Source of the DNA: Rhizobium sp. L43
GTDB lineage: Bacteria > Pseudomonadota > Alphaproteobacteria > Rhizobiales > Rhizobiaceae
Assembly: GCF_002531725.1 (NCBI RefSeq)
Contig: NZ_NWSQ01000013.1
Span: 150,452-214,451, forward strand
Direction: 5' to 3'
DNA length: 64,000 nucleotides
Within the stretch, counting starts at the first letter, position 1. Every line of letters begins with the position of its first letter. Below the pieces are notes generated by a model. It was not told where the DNA came from. It made no database searches and worked only from the letters and a program-made list of their open reading frames with translations. The position numbers and the translations under genes are program-made. Below, piece after piece: positions 1 through 8,741 of this stretch.

Positions 1-1661
1 AGGAGGCGGAGAGCCTGCCGCTGGTCGAGCCGATCTATCCGCTGACGGCGGGACTTTCCCCGAAGACGCTGCGCAAGATCATCGACGCCGGCCTGCCGCG
101 TTTTCCGGAGCTGCCGGAATGGATCGACCTGGCGCTGACAGAGAAGCAAGGACTGCCGTCGATCCGCGACAGTTTCCACATGTTGCACGAGCCGCGCGAT
201 CCCGGAGATATCGACCCGCAGGCCCCTGCCCGGCGGCGGCTTGCCTATGACGAGTTTCTCGCCGGCCAGCTGTCGCTCAGCCTGGTGCGGCAGAGGCTGC
301 GCAAGGTGGCGGGCCAGCCGGTCACTGCGACCGGCGCCATCAGCAGCAAGATCCTGAAGACCTTGCCCTTTTCGCTGACCGGCAGCCAGAACGAGGCGAT
401 CGCCGAGGTTTTGAGGGACATGGCCGGCAACGAGCGCATGTTGCGGCTGCTGCAGGGCGATGTCGGTTCCGGCAAGACGCTGGTGGCGCTGATGGCGATG
501 GCGGCGGTGATCGAGAGCGGCGGCCAGGCCGTGCTGATGGCGCCGACCGAAATCCTGGCGCGGCAGCACCACGCGACGATCGCGAAATTCGCCGCCTCCG
601 CCGGGCTTAACATCGAGGTGCTGACCGGGCGCACCAAGGGACGCGAAAGGGAGGAGATCCAGGAGCGGATCGCCTCGGGTGCGGCCCAGATCATCATCGG
701 CACGCATGCGCTGTTCCAGGACAGCGTCACCTACGCCAATCTGATGCTTGCTGTCGTCGACGAGCAGCATCGTTTCGGCGTGCATCAGCGGCTGCGGCTG
801 ACCGCCAAGGGCATCTCGCCGCATATGCTGGTCATGACGGCGACGCCGATCCCGCGCACTTTGGTGCTTGCCGCCTTCGGCGACATGGATGTTTCCAAGC
901 TCACCGAGAAACCGGCCGGCCGCAAGCCGATTCAGACGATCACCGTGCCGATGGAACGGACCGGCGAAATCGTCGGGCGGCTGCAAAGCGCGATTGCCGA
1001 GGGCAAGAAGGCCTATTGGATCTGCCCGCTGGTCGAGGAATCCGAAGAGCTCGACCTGATGTCGGCCGAGGAACGGCATGCCACACTCGTCTCCGCGCTC
1101 GGCCCCGATGTCGGCCTGATCCACGGCCGCATGAGCGGACCCGAGAAGGATGCGGCGATGCTGGCCTTCAAGAACGGCGACATCAGGCTTCTCGTCGCCA
1201 CGACCGTCGTTGAGGTCGGCGTCGATGTGCCGGATGCGACGATCATGGTGATCGAACATGCCGAGCGCTTCGGCCTGGCGCAATTGCATCAGCTGCGCGG
1301 CCGCGTCGGACGCGGCGACGAGGCGTCGACCTGCATCCTGCTCTATAAGGGGCCGCTCGGCGAAACCGGCCATGCCAGGCTTTCGATCATGCGCGAGACG
1401 GAAGACGGCTTCCGCATCGCCGAGGAAGATTTGAAGCTGCGCGGCGAAGGCGAATTGCTCGGCACAAGGCAATCCGGTACGCCGGGTTTCCGCATCGCCA
1501 GCCTCGAGGCGCATGCCGACCTGCTGGAGATTGCCCGCAAGGACGCCGCCTATCTGATCGAGCGCGATCCGGAACTGACCAGTGAAAGAGGAGAGGCGAT
1601 CCGTACCCTGCTCTATCTCTTCCGCCGCGACGAGGCGATCCGCTTCCTGCGGGCAGGTTAG
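1..1661 (+). CDS. recG: ATP-dependent DNA helicase RecG (3' part, start outside window)
   Basis: RecG is a superfamily 2 helicase that reverses and remodels stalled forks and branched recombination intermediates. The frame is open from the left edge of the window, so the N-terminal part is missing; about 553 residues of a protein usually near 700 are present. The helicase core is intact: Walker A GDVGSGKT at about 456-479, motif II DEQHRFGV at about 759, motif III TATPIPRT at about 837, and motif VI QLRGRVGRG near 1290. The DEQH rather than DEAD form of motif II is typical of RecG. The stop codon overlaps the convergent DUF502 stop by four bases, so the two genes share their ends with no room for a terminator. 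Confidence 0.97.
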   Translation, partial: EAESLPLVEPIYPLTAGLSPKTLRKIIDAGLPRFPELPEWIDLALTEKQGLPSIRDSFHMLHEPRDPGDIDPQAPARRRLAYDEFLAGQLSLSLVRQRLRKVAGQPVTATGAISSKILKTLPFSLTGSQNEAIAEVLRDMAGNERMLRLLQGDVGSGKTLVALMAMAAVIESGGQAVLMAPTEILARQHHATIAKFAASAGLNIEVLTGRTKGREREEIQERIASGAAQIIIGTHALFQDSVTYANLMLAVVDEQHRFGVHQRLRLTAKGISPHMLVMTATPIPRTLVLAAFGDMDVSKLTEKPAGRKPIQTITVPMERTGEIVGRLQSAIAEGKKAYWICPLVEESEELDLMSAEERHATLVSALGPDVGLIHGRMSGPEKDAAMLAFKNGDIRLLVATTVVEVGVDVPDATIMVIEHAERFGLAQLHQLRGRVGRGDEASTCILLYKGPLGETGHARLSIMRETEDGFRIAEEDLKLRGEGELLGTRQSGTPGFRIASLEAHADLLEIARKDAAYLIERDPELTSERGEAIRTLLYLFRRDEAIRFLRAG

Positions 1662-2365
1662 TCAGCCTTGGAAACGGCCACCGGCTTCGGCCGCGGCAAA
1701 TGCTTCTGCTTCGGCTCGGACGGCTTGTGTTCCGGGGCGACCAGCCCACCTGAGATCAGGAACTTGGCGGCGTCTTCCGGCGACATGTCGAGCAACACGA
1801 TCTTTTCGCGCGGCACGAAGACGAGAAAACCCGCCGTCGGCACCGGCGTCGGCGGCAGGAAGACGGCGACCATATCCTGGCCCATGGCGTTGAACTTCGA
1901 CGCGATCTCGCCCTTGGCGTCGGTAGCGATGAAGACCAGCGCCCAGAGGCCGGGACCCGGATATTCAATGAGGCCGACTTTCTTGAAGGAGTTCGCCTGT
2001 TCCTTCAGCACCGTTTCGAAAATCTGCTTCACGCTTCGGTAGACGGTGCGCACCAGCGGCATGCGCTGGACGATCGATTCGCCGAAGCGGACGATGCTCT
2101 GGCCGATCAGGTTCTTGCCGAGAAAGCCGACGACGGTGATCAGCACCACGGCGGTCAGCAGGCCGAAACCGGGAATGGCGAAATTGAGATAGCTTTCCGG
2201 ATTCCAGCGCGCCGGAATATAGGGCCTGACCCAGCTGTCCGACCAGTGGATGAAGGTCCAGGTCAGCCAGATGGTGATCGCGATCGGGGCGCAGATGATC
2301 AGCCCTGCGAGGAAATTATTCCGCAACCGGGTCGCGACCGGCATTCTGGGGGTATTGTCGGTCAT
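1658..2365 (-). CDS. DUF502 family membrane protein
   Basis: A protein of 235 residues of the DUF502 family, whose function is not established. The start used is the ATG giving MTDNTPRMPVATRLRNN; a longer frame to 2437 adds 24 low-complexity residues and was set aside. Two transmembrane segments are visible: about residues 16-37 (LIICAPIAITIWLTWTFI) and about 60-82 (FGLLTAVVLITVVGFLGKNL). After them comes the conserved cytosolic stretch with VRTVYRSVKQIFETV and the VFLPPTPVPTAGFLVFVP segment typical of the family. The C-terminal tail is lysine and proline rich. It lies downstream of glmS on the same strand, but the 134-bp gap makes a shared transcript uncertain. It converges on recG. Confidence 0.88.
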   Translation of the reverse strand: MTDNTPRMPVATRLRNNFLAGLIICAPIAITIWLTWTFIHWSDSWVRPYIPARWNPESYLNFAIPGFGLLTAVVLITVVGFLGKNLIGQSIVRFGESIVQRMPLVRTVYRSVKQIFETVLKEQANSFKKVGLIEYPGPGLWALVFIATDAKGEIASKFNAMGQDMVAVFLPPTPVPTAGFLVFVPREKIVLLDMSPEDAAKFLISGGLVAPEHKPSEPKQKHLPRPKPVAVSKAD

Positions 2366-2499
2366 CTCTACTGATGAACTCCATCTCAGTCGTGGACAGG
2401 CCGGAACGCCGGCCCTTCCCCCTTGTCCGCAGACCAAAATTGCCAGAATTCGGGGCGTCGCACAATATGTTTCGGCGCGACGATCCCGGCGTTGCAGGC

Positions 2500-4326
2500 T
2501 TATTCCACGGTCACGGATTTCGCCAGGTTGCGCGGCTGATCGACGTCGGTGCCCATGAAAACGGCGGTGTGATAGGCGAGCAGCTGGATCGGCAGCGAGA
2601 AGATCATCGGCGCGATGATTTCGTCGACCACAGGCAGGGTGATCGTCGCCATGGTCGGCAGTTTCGAGGCCGCCGCGCCCGCCTCGTCGGTGATGAAGAT
2701 GATGCGGCCGCCGCGGGCTGCGACCTCCTGCATGTTCGAAACGGTCTTCTCGAAGAACCGGTCGTAAGGGGCGATGACGATGACAGGCATGTTCTCGTCA
2801 ATCAAAGCGATCGGTCCGTGCTTCAATTCACCGGCGGCATAACCTTCGGCGTGGATATAGGAGATTTCCTTGAGCTTGAGCGCGCCTTCCATGGCAAGCG
2901 GGAAGCTGGTGCCGCGGCCGAGATAAAGCACGTCCTTGCACTTCGACAATTCGCGCGACAGGCTTTCCATCTGCGGCTGGATGAGGTTCAGCACCCGGCT
3001 CATGATGCGCGGCATTTCAGCGAGATGGCGCACCAGCGCCCTCTCCTCATCGGCACTCACCGTGCCGCGGGCCTTGCCGGCGCCGATCGCCAGCGATGCC
3101 AGCACGGCAAGCTGGCAGGTGAAGGCCTTGGTCGAGGCGACGCCGATTTCAGGGCCGGCCATGATCGGGAAGACGGCGTCGGATTCGCGGGCGATTGTCG
3201 ATTCGCGGACATTGACGACGGCGCCGATCTTCAACCCGTTGTCGCGGCAATAACGCAGCGATGCCAGCGTATCGGCGGTCTCGCCGGATTGTGAGATGAA
3301 GAGTGCCGCCTGCGACGGCGACAGCGGCATTTCGCGGTATCTGAATTCGGAGGCGACGTCGATCTCGACAGGCAGGCGGGCATAACGCTCGAACCAGTAT
3401 TTGCCGACGAGACCGGCGAGATAGGCAGTGCCGCAGGCCGAGATCGCCAGGCCGGTCGCCGCCTTGAAGTCGATCGCCGCGGCATTGGCGCCGATCGTGT
3501 TCTCGGCGAAATCGACATAATGGCTGAGCGCGTGGGAGATGACCTCCGGCTGCTCGTAGATTTCCTTTTCCATGAAATGGCGATGGTTGCCCTTGTCGAC
3601 GACATAGGCGGTCGCCTGCGAGATCTGGCGGGCGCGCTTGACCGGCTTGCCGGCGAAATCGAGCACCGACACGCCGTCGCGGGTCAGCACGGCGCAATCG
3701 CCGTCGACGAGATAGCTGATCTCGTTGGTGAAAGGCGACAGCGCGATCGCATCCGAGCCGAGGAACATTTCGCCGCGGCCGTAGCCGACGGCAAGCGGCG
3801 GGCCGGAACGGGCGGCAATGATCGTGCCGGGATCTGACTTGAGCATGACGGCCAGCGCATAGGCGCCGGTCACCCGGTTCAGCATCTTCAGCATGGCGGC
3901 GCGCGGCTCCAGGCCCTCGCGCAGATATTTCGCCATCAGCTGGGCGACGACTTCGGTATCGGTCTGGGTTTGAAAGACCGCGCCCTCCTCGGTCAACTCA
4001 TCGCGCAACTCGGAGAAATTCTCGATGATGCCGTTATGGACGACGGCCACACCTTCGACGAAATGCGGATGGGCGTTGGTTTCGTTGGGAACGCCATGGG
4101 TCGCCCAGCGCGTATGAGCGATGCCTGTCGTGCCGGGCAACGGTTCGGTGTCGAGGCGCTTTTCCAGATTGAATAGCTTGCCCTCGGCGCGGCGGCGATC
4201 CATCACCCCGTCATGAATTGTGGCGACGCCGGCGGAATCGTAACCGCGATATTCAAGACGCTTCAGCGCATCGACCAGGCGCCCGGCAACAGGCTGAGTT
4301 CCGACGATCCCGACAATACCGCACAT
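2500..4326 (-). CDS. glmS: glutamine-fructose-6-phosphate aminotransferase (isomerizing)
   Basis: GlmS makes glucosamine-6-phosphate from fructose-6-phosphate and glutamine, the entry step to UDP-GlcNAc for peptidoglycan and lipopolysaccharide. The 608 residues match the usual family length. The start MCGIVGIVG exposes Cys2, the nucleophile of the class II glutaminase domain (about residues 1-220). Two SIS sugar-isomerase domains follow, with SQSGETADT in the first and GRGTSFPLAMEGALKLKEIS in the second. The C-terminal PRNLAKSVTVE matches the family tail. It sits 109 bp downstream of glmU on the same strand, so two enzymes of one pathway are adjacent and probably co-expressed. Confidence 0.98.
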   Translation of the reverse strand: MCGIVGIVGTQPVAGRLVDALKRLEYRGYDSAGVATIHDGVMDRRRAEGKLFNLEKRLDTEPLPGTTGIAHTRWATHGVPNETNAHPHFVEGVAVVHNGIIENFSELRDELTEEGAVFQTQTDTEVVAQLMAKYLREGLEPRAAMLKMLNRVTGAYALAVMLKSDPGTIIAARSGPPLAVGYGRGEMFLGSDAIALSPFTNEISYLVDGDCAVLTRDGVSVLDFAGKPVKRARQISQATAYVVDKGNHRHFMEKEIYEQPEVISHALSHYVDFAENTIGANAAAIDFKAATGLAISACGTAYLAGLVGKYWFERYARLPVEIDVASEFRYREMPLSPSQAALFISQSGETADTLASLRYCRDNGLKIGAVVNVRESTIARESDAVFPIMAGPEIGVASTKAFTCQLAVLASLAIGAGKARGTVSADEERALVRHLAEMPRIMSRVLNLIQPQMESLSRELSKCKDVLYLGRGTSFPLAMEGALKLKEISYIHAEGYAAGELKHGPIALIDENMPVIVIAPYDRFFEKTVSNMQEVAARGGRIIFITDEAGAAASKLPTMATITLPVVDEIIAPMIFSLPIQLLAYHTAVFMGTDVDQPRNLAKSVTVE

Positions 4327-4435
4327 AAAATATCCCCATGAACCTCTGACAATGAGGCCAGTCCTAACGATTTTCGCTTATTTCTCAATCGCCTCGGCGG
4401 TCACTTTGAATTTCCGCCGGTTACGCAAATCAGCC

Positions 4436-5797
4436 TCAGCTCTTCGCCTTTTTCGCCGCCTTGATGGCGAGTGCGCGTTCGCGCAGCAGCGTCGCGCGGC
4501 CGGGCTTGATCTCCTGCCGGGCGCGGCCGAGCGCCAGCGCATCGGCCGGCACATCGACTGTTATGACGCTGCCGGAGCCGACATAGGCGCCGTCGCCGAT
4601 CGTCACCGGCGCGACCAGCGAGGAGTTGGACCCGATGAAGGCGTTTTCGCCGATCACCGTCTCGCTCTTGTTGACGCCGTCATAATTGCAGGTGATCGTG
4701 CCGGCGCCGATATTGCTGCCGGCGCCGATGACGGCATCGCCGATATAGGTGAGATGATTGACCTTGGCGCCCTCGCCCAGCCGGCCGTTCTTGACCTCGC
4801 AGAAATTGCCGACCTTCGAACCGTTGCCGAGATCCGCCCCCGGCCGCAGCCGCGCGAAGGGGCCGACGGTGGCACCCTGGCTGACATGGGCGCCTTCGAT
4901 ATGCGAGAAGGCGTGAATGACGGCGCCGCTGTCGATTACCGCGCCCGGACCGAAGACGACGTTCGGTTCGATCAGCGCATCCTGGCCGATGACGGTGTCA
5001 TAGGAGAGAAAGACGGTTTCCGGCGCGATCATGCTGACACCAGACAGCATCATCTCGTGGCGGCGGCGCTCCTGCCAGAAGCGCTCGATGACGGCGAGTT
5101 CGGCGCGGTTGTTGCAGCCGGTCATCTCGATTTCAGGGGCATCGACGGCGGTGACGCGGCCGCCGAGCGACCGGGCGATCTCGACGAGATCGGTCAGATA
5201 GAATTCGCCCTTGGCATTGGCATTGCCGATGCGTGAGAGAAGATCGAGCGCCTTGCGGCCGTTGATCGCCATCAGCCCGCTGTTGCACCACGTCACCGCG
5301 CGCTCGGCATCGGTCGCGTCCTTCTCCTCGCGGATGGCGATCAGTTCGCCGTCCTTGACGAGCAGGCGGCCGTAGCCGGTCGGGCGGTCGGTGTGGAAGC
5401 CGATGACGACGACATCGCTGCCCTCGGCAAGTCCCTGGCGGGCGGCCTTCAGCGGTCCATCGGTCTGGAGCGGCACGTCGCCATAAGTGACGAGGATATC
5501 GTCATAACCCTTGGCGATCGCTTCGCGCGCCGCCAGCACCGCATGGCCGGTGCCGAGGCGTTCCTTCTGCAGATAGGATTCGACGCCGACGCCGGCGATG
5601 GTTGCGGCCTTTGCCACGTCCTCGGCATCGCGGCCGACGACCAGCGCGACCGAGGAGATGCCGGCGGAGGCGACCGCCTCGACCACATGGGCGATCATCG
5701 GCCGTCCGGCGACCGGATGCAGCACCTTCGATTTCGAGGATTTCATCCGCGTGCTGTCACCGGCGGCAAGAATGACGGCAAGACAAGTACGTTCCAT
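4436..5797 (-). CDS. glmU: bifunctional GlcNAc-1-P uridyltransferase / GlcN-1-P acetyltransferase
   Basis: GlmU acetylates glucosamine-1-phosphate and then couples it to UTP, giving UDP-GlcNAc in the cytosol. The 453 residues show the full two-domain layout. The N-terminal nucleotidyltransferase has LAAGDSTRMKSSKSKVLHP at about residues 11-29 and the YGDVPLQ metal/uridine region near 105. The C-terminal half, from about residue 240, is a left-handed beta helix of hexapeptide repeats. It contains LRPGADLGNGSKVGNFCEVK and HLTYIGDAVIGAGSNIGAG, the acetyltransferase active-site region. It is followed on the same strand by glmS. A short hairpin and a rhizobial repeat fragment lie just upstream. 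Confidence 0.98.
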   Translation of the reverse strand: MERTCLAVILAAGDSTRMKSSKSKVLHPVAGRPMIAHVVEAVASAGISSVALVVGRDAEDVAKAATIAGVGVESYLQKERLGTGHAVLAAREAIAKGYDDILVTYGDVPLQTDGPLKAARQGLAEGSDVVVIGFHTDRPTGYGRLLVKDGELIAIREEKDATDAERAVTWCNSGLMAINGRKALDLLSRIGNANAKGEFYLTDLVEIARSLGGRVTAVDAPEIEMTGCNNRAELAVIERFWQERRRHEMMLSGVSMIAPETVFLSYDTVIGQDALIEPNVVFGPGAVIDSGAVIHAFSHIEGAHVSQGATVGPFARLRPGADLGNGSKVGNFCEVKNGRLGEGAKVNHLTYIGDAVIGAGSNIGAGTITCNYDGVNKSETVIGENAFIGSNSSLVAPVTIGDGAYVGSGSVITVDVPADALALGRARQEIKPGRATLLRERALAIKAAKKAKS

Positions 5798-5820
5798 GAT
5801 CTGCTCCGCGAATCCGCGCC

Positions 5821-5881
5821 ATGAGGCGGCTTTATCGCCTCATACTGCATAATTCCTGAAATCGGAATCGATTTTCGGAAA
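5821..5881. repeat. hairpin plus rhizobial intergenic repeat fragment upstream of glmU
   Basis: Two elements lie side by side in the gap between the GntR gene and glmU. ATGAGGCG (5821-5828) and CGCCTCAT (5836-5843) form a perfect 8-bp stem with a 7-base loop. Immediately after it, TGCATAATTCC followed by an AAATCG/CGATTT inverted repeat resembles the palindrome near 10423-10464, which carries TGCATCATTCC. The hairpin could end the transcript of the GntR gene or sit in the glmU leader. There is no clear T run, so the role is uncertain. Confidence 0.45.
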
Positions 5882-5976
5882 GCACGATGCGCGGGGGCAA
5901 AGTGTTACGGCGGCCGCTGCGCGCCCGAAAATATGCGTGGCGGCGCAGACACTCTAAGCCTTTACAAGTGTGAAAT

Positions 5977-6747
5977 TTAGGTCGAAATCGGCACTCTGAC
6001 GGTCTCCGAACCACGGGCCGCGAAGGCTTCGTGCACGTGATCGCGGCCGTCCAGGATGACGAGCTCCATCGCACGGCGCGCGGCGGCGCTGTCACCGGAA
6101 ACGATAGCATCGACGATGCGCATATGGGTATCGGCGATATTGGCGAAACCGTTTTCGGCAGGCGGCGTGCTCATGCGGAACATGCCGACGAGAGCCGCTT
6201 CGATGAGGCTGCCCAGCGTCCGCATAAAGGGATTGTGCGAGGCCTCGGCGAGCGCCAGGTGAAAACGCAGGTCGGCGAGCGCCAGGCTGTCGGCCGTGTG
6301 ACCGCTCGCCGCCATCTCGAGCGCCAGCCCGCGCAGCGTCTCGATATCCTCTGCATTCGCCCGTTCGGCGACAAGGCCGGCGGCGAAGGGTTCGACGGCG
6401 AGACGGATATCGTAGAGCTGCAGCAGGAATTCTTCCGTCACGCCGTTGTCGAAGTGCCAGGCGATGATCTCGCTGTCGAACATGTTCCAGAGGTTCTTCT
6501 CGGTCACACGCGTACCGACCCGCGCCTTGGCGACGACCATGCCCTTGGCGGCGAGCGTCTTCATCGTCTCGCGCAAGACGGTGCGGGACACCTTGAAGCG
6601 TTGCGCCAGTTCCGTATCACCCGGCAGGATCGAGCCGACGGGATAGGTGCCGGCGACGATCGCCTTGCCGAGTTCGTCGACCACCTGCGCGTGGCTCGTT
6701 CGGGTTCTACGCCCCGTCTTGCGTGTCTCGTCCAATTTGTTGCGCAA
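5977..6747 (-). CDS. GntR-family transcriptional regulator (FadR/FCD subfamily)
   Basis: A 256-residue DNA-binding regulator. The N-terminal winged helix (about residues 20-90) contains the GntR signature LAQRFKVSRTVLRETMKTLAAKG. The C-terminal FCD domain (about 105-235) has RLAVEPFAAGLVAERA and the metal-site histidines expected in FCD proteins (DLRFHLALAEASHNP and DTHMRIVDAI). The start is TTG, supported by the ribosome site GAGAGGAGACGG a few bases upstream. It lies 15 bp behind yjfF and is probably the last gene of the ytfQ-ytfR-ytfT-yjfF operon, so it most likely controls that operon in response to a sugar acid or sugar. Its ligand cannot be read from sequence. Confidence 0.9.
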   Translation of the reverse strand: MRNKLDETRKTGRRTRTSHAQVVDELGKAIVAGTYPVGSILPGDTELAQRFKVSRTVLRETMKTLAAKGMVVAKARVGTRVTEKNLWNMFDSEIIAWHFDNGVTEEFLLQLYDIRLAVEPFAAGLVAERANAEDIETLRGLALEMAASGHTADSLALADLRFHLALAEASHNPFMRTLGSLIEAALVGMFRMSTPPAENGFANIADTHMRIVDAIVSGDSAAARRAMELVILDGRDHVHEAFAARGSETVRVPIST

Positions 6748-6762
6748 GCGATCCGTCTCCTC

Positions 6763-7731
6763 TCAAGCGTACCTCTTGTTCAGACTGGAAACGAACAGGA
6801 TGGCTTTCTGCATCAGGATGAATGCAAACAGCAGAAGGCCAATCAGTATCTTGGTCCACCAGCTCGACAGGGTGCCGTCGAAGGTGATGTAGGTCTGAAT
6901 GAGCCCCTGGATCAGGATACCGATCAAGGTCCCCGCCACGAATCCCGCTCCTCCGGTCAGCAGCGTCCCTCCGATGACGACCGCCGCAATGGCATCGAGT
7001 TCGACGCCGACTGCTGCAAGAGAATATCCGGCAGAGGTGTACAGCGAAAAGACGATCCCGGATAGGCCTGCAAGAAAGCCCGACAGCGCATAGATCTGAA
7101 TTGTCGTGCGGCCGACCGGCACGCCCATCAGCCGCGCGGTCTGCGGGCCGCCGCCGAGCGCATAGACGTTGGTGCCGAAGCGGGTGCGCTGGGCGAGGAA
7201 AATGCCGGCGGCAAAGACCAGAAGCATGATGCCGCCGATCAGCGTCAGCCTTCCGCCGCCGGGCAGACGCCAATAGAGGCTCGTCAGCGTCGAATAATAT
7301 TCGTGATCGATCGGGATGCTGTCGATCGAGAGCACGAAGGCCATGCCGCGCGCCAGGAACATGCCGGCGAGCGTGACGATGAAGGCCGGCATTTCAAGAT
7401 AGTGGATGATCGCGCCCATGATGCCGCCGAAGGCGGTGGTGATGACCAGCACGATCGCAAAGGCGAGCAACGGATGGATCGAGGTCTTCTGCAGGATCAC
7501 CGCGAGGAAGACGCCGGTGAAGGCGATGACCGATCCGATCGACAGATCGATGCCGCCGGAGATGATGACGAAGGTCATGCCGACGGCGGCGATGCCGAGA
7601 AAGGCGTTGTCGGTCAGAAGATTGCCGATGACGCGTGTCGACAGCATGTTCGGATATTGCAGCGTGCAGCCGGCATAGGCGAGCACGAAGATGACGATGG
7701 TCGCAAGCAGCGGCAGGTATTTGGAGTTCAT
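6763..7731 (-). CDS. yjfF: galactofuranose-type ABC transporter permease YjfF
   Basis: An inner-membrane permease of the RbsC/BPD_transp_2 family with 322 residues and about eight to ten hydrophobic segments. The EAA-like loop region is seen as ALGGGPQTARLMGVPVGRTTIQIYALSG. The start overlaps the stop of ytfT by four bases, which signals translational coupling. In E. coli, YjfF pairs with YtfT as a heterodimeric pore for furanose forms of galactose; the two adjacent non-identical permeases, the two-domain ATPase and the YtfQ-like binding protein reproduce that arrangement. Substrate identity is inferred from the order and sequence resemblance. Confidence 0.9.
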   Translation of the reverse strand: MNSKYLPLLATIVIFVLAYAGCTLQYPNMLSTRVIGNLLTDNAFLGIAAVGMTFVIISGGIDLSIGSVIAFTGVFLAVILQKTSIHPLLAFAIVLVITTAFGGIMGAIIHYLEMPAFIVTLAGMFLARGMAFVLSIDSIPIDHEYYSTLTSLYWRLPGGGRLTLIGGIMLLVFAAGIFLAQRTRFGTNVYALGGGPQTARLMGVPVGRTTIQIYALSGFLAGLSGIVFSLYTSAGYSLAAVGVELDAIAAVVIGGTLLTGGAGFVAGTLIGILIQGLIQTYITFDGTLSSWWTKILIGLLLFAFILMQKAILFVSSLNKRYA

Positions 7732-8741
7732 TTCGGCTGCTCCCTTCCGCCCTGCCGGCGGCTGGCGAAGATGGCGAGCGATTGCACCGCCGGCGACTGG
7801 ATGACGAGGATGACGATAATAATGACGGCTTTGATGATCAGGTTGAATTCCGGCGGGAAACCCGAGGACAGGATGCCGGTGTTCACCGCCTGGATGATCA
7901 TCGCGCCGATCAACGATCCGAGAATGCTGAAACGGCCGCCGAGCAGCGAATTGCCGCCGACGACGACGGCGAGGATGGCGTCGAGTTCCAGCCAGAGACC
8001 GGCATTGTTGGCATCGGCGCCCTTGATGTCGGCGGCGACGATGATGCCCGCGATCGAGGCGCAGAGGCCGCTCAGCATATAGACCGCCATCAGCAGCACC
8101 GGCGTTTGAATGCCGGAGAGCGTGCTGGCGCGGCGATTGATGCCGACGGCCTCGATCAGCATGCCGAGCGCGGTGCGGCGGACGAGCAGGATGACGAACA
8201 GGCCGACAAGAAGCCAGGTGATGACAGGCATCGGCAGGAGCAGGAAGGAACCACTGCCGAAAAAGGTCAGCCCGTCATCGTTGAAGGTGAGGATAGCGCC
8301 TTCGGTGATGAGCTGGGCGATGCCGCGGCCGGCGACCATCAGCACCAGCGTGGCGATGATCGGCTGGATATTGAGGACGGCCACCAGGAAACCGTTCCAG
8401 ACACCGCAGGCAAGCCCGATCGCCAGCGTTAGGATAATGGTATAAGCAACTGAATTTCCAGATACAATCGACGAAGCGGCAACAGCGCCGCAGATCGCGA
8501 TGACCGCACCGACGGAAAGATCGATGCCCTTGGTGGCAATGACCAGCGTCATGCCGATCGCCAGGAGCGCCACCGGCGCACCGCGATTGAGCACGTCGAT
8601 CAGGCTGCCATAAAGCCGGTCATTCTGAACAACGACATTAAAAAACTGCGGTGACGTGATGAAATTCAACAAAAGAATGACAACGAGCGCAATCAATTGC
8701 GGCGCCAGGCGATAGGCCAGCGCCTTCAGCGAGGACCTCAT
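7728..8741 (-). CDS. ytfT: galactofuranose-type ABC transporter permease YtfT
   Basis: The second RbsC-type permease of the operon, 337 residues, largely hydrophobic. The first membrane segment is at about residues 14-33 (LIALVVILLLNFITSPQFF). The conserved IGMTLVIATKGIDLSVGAVIA stretch marks the family, and the EAA-like loop reads AVGINRRASTLSGIQTPVLLMAVY. The start overlaps the ytfR stop by four bases and its own stop overlaps the yjfF start, so ytfR, ytfT and yjfF are a tightly coupled unit. Confidence 0.92.
   Translation of the reverse strand: MRSSLKALAYRLAPQLIALVVILLLNFITSPQFFNVVVQNDRLYGSLIDVLNRGAPVALLAIGMTLVIATKGIDLSVGAVIAICGAVAASSIVSGNSVAYTIILTLAIGLACGVWNGFLVAVLNIQPIIATLVLMVAGRGIAQLITEGAILTFNDDGLTFFGSGSFLLLPMPVITWLLVGLFVILLVRRTALGMLIEAVGINRRASTLSGIQTPVLLMAVYMLSGLCASIAGIIVAADIKGADANNAGLWLELDAILAVVVGGNSLLGGRFSILGSLIGAMIIQAVNTGILSSGFPPEFNLIIKAVIIIVILVIQSPAVQSLAIFASRRQGGREQPK

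Noticed and set aside
2374..3294. Long plus-strand open frame opposite glmS
   Set aside because: It is antisense to a well-supported gene, is rich in Arg, Asp and His, and is typical of shadow frames in high G+C coding sequence.
4327..4435. Gap between glmU and glmS searched for a glmS-type ribozyme or small RNA site
   Set aside because: The glmS ribozyme is not expected in alphaproteobacteria, and the 109 bp show no matching conserved core or clear structure.
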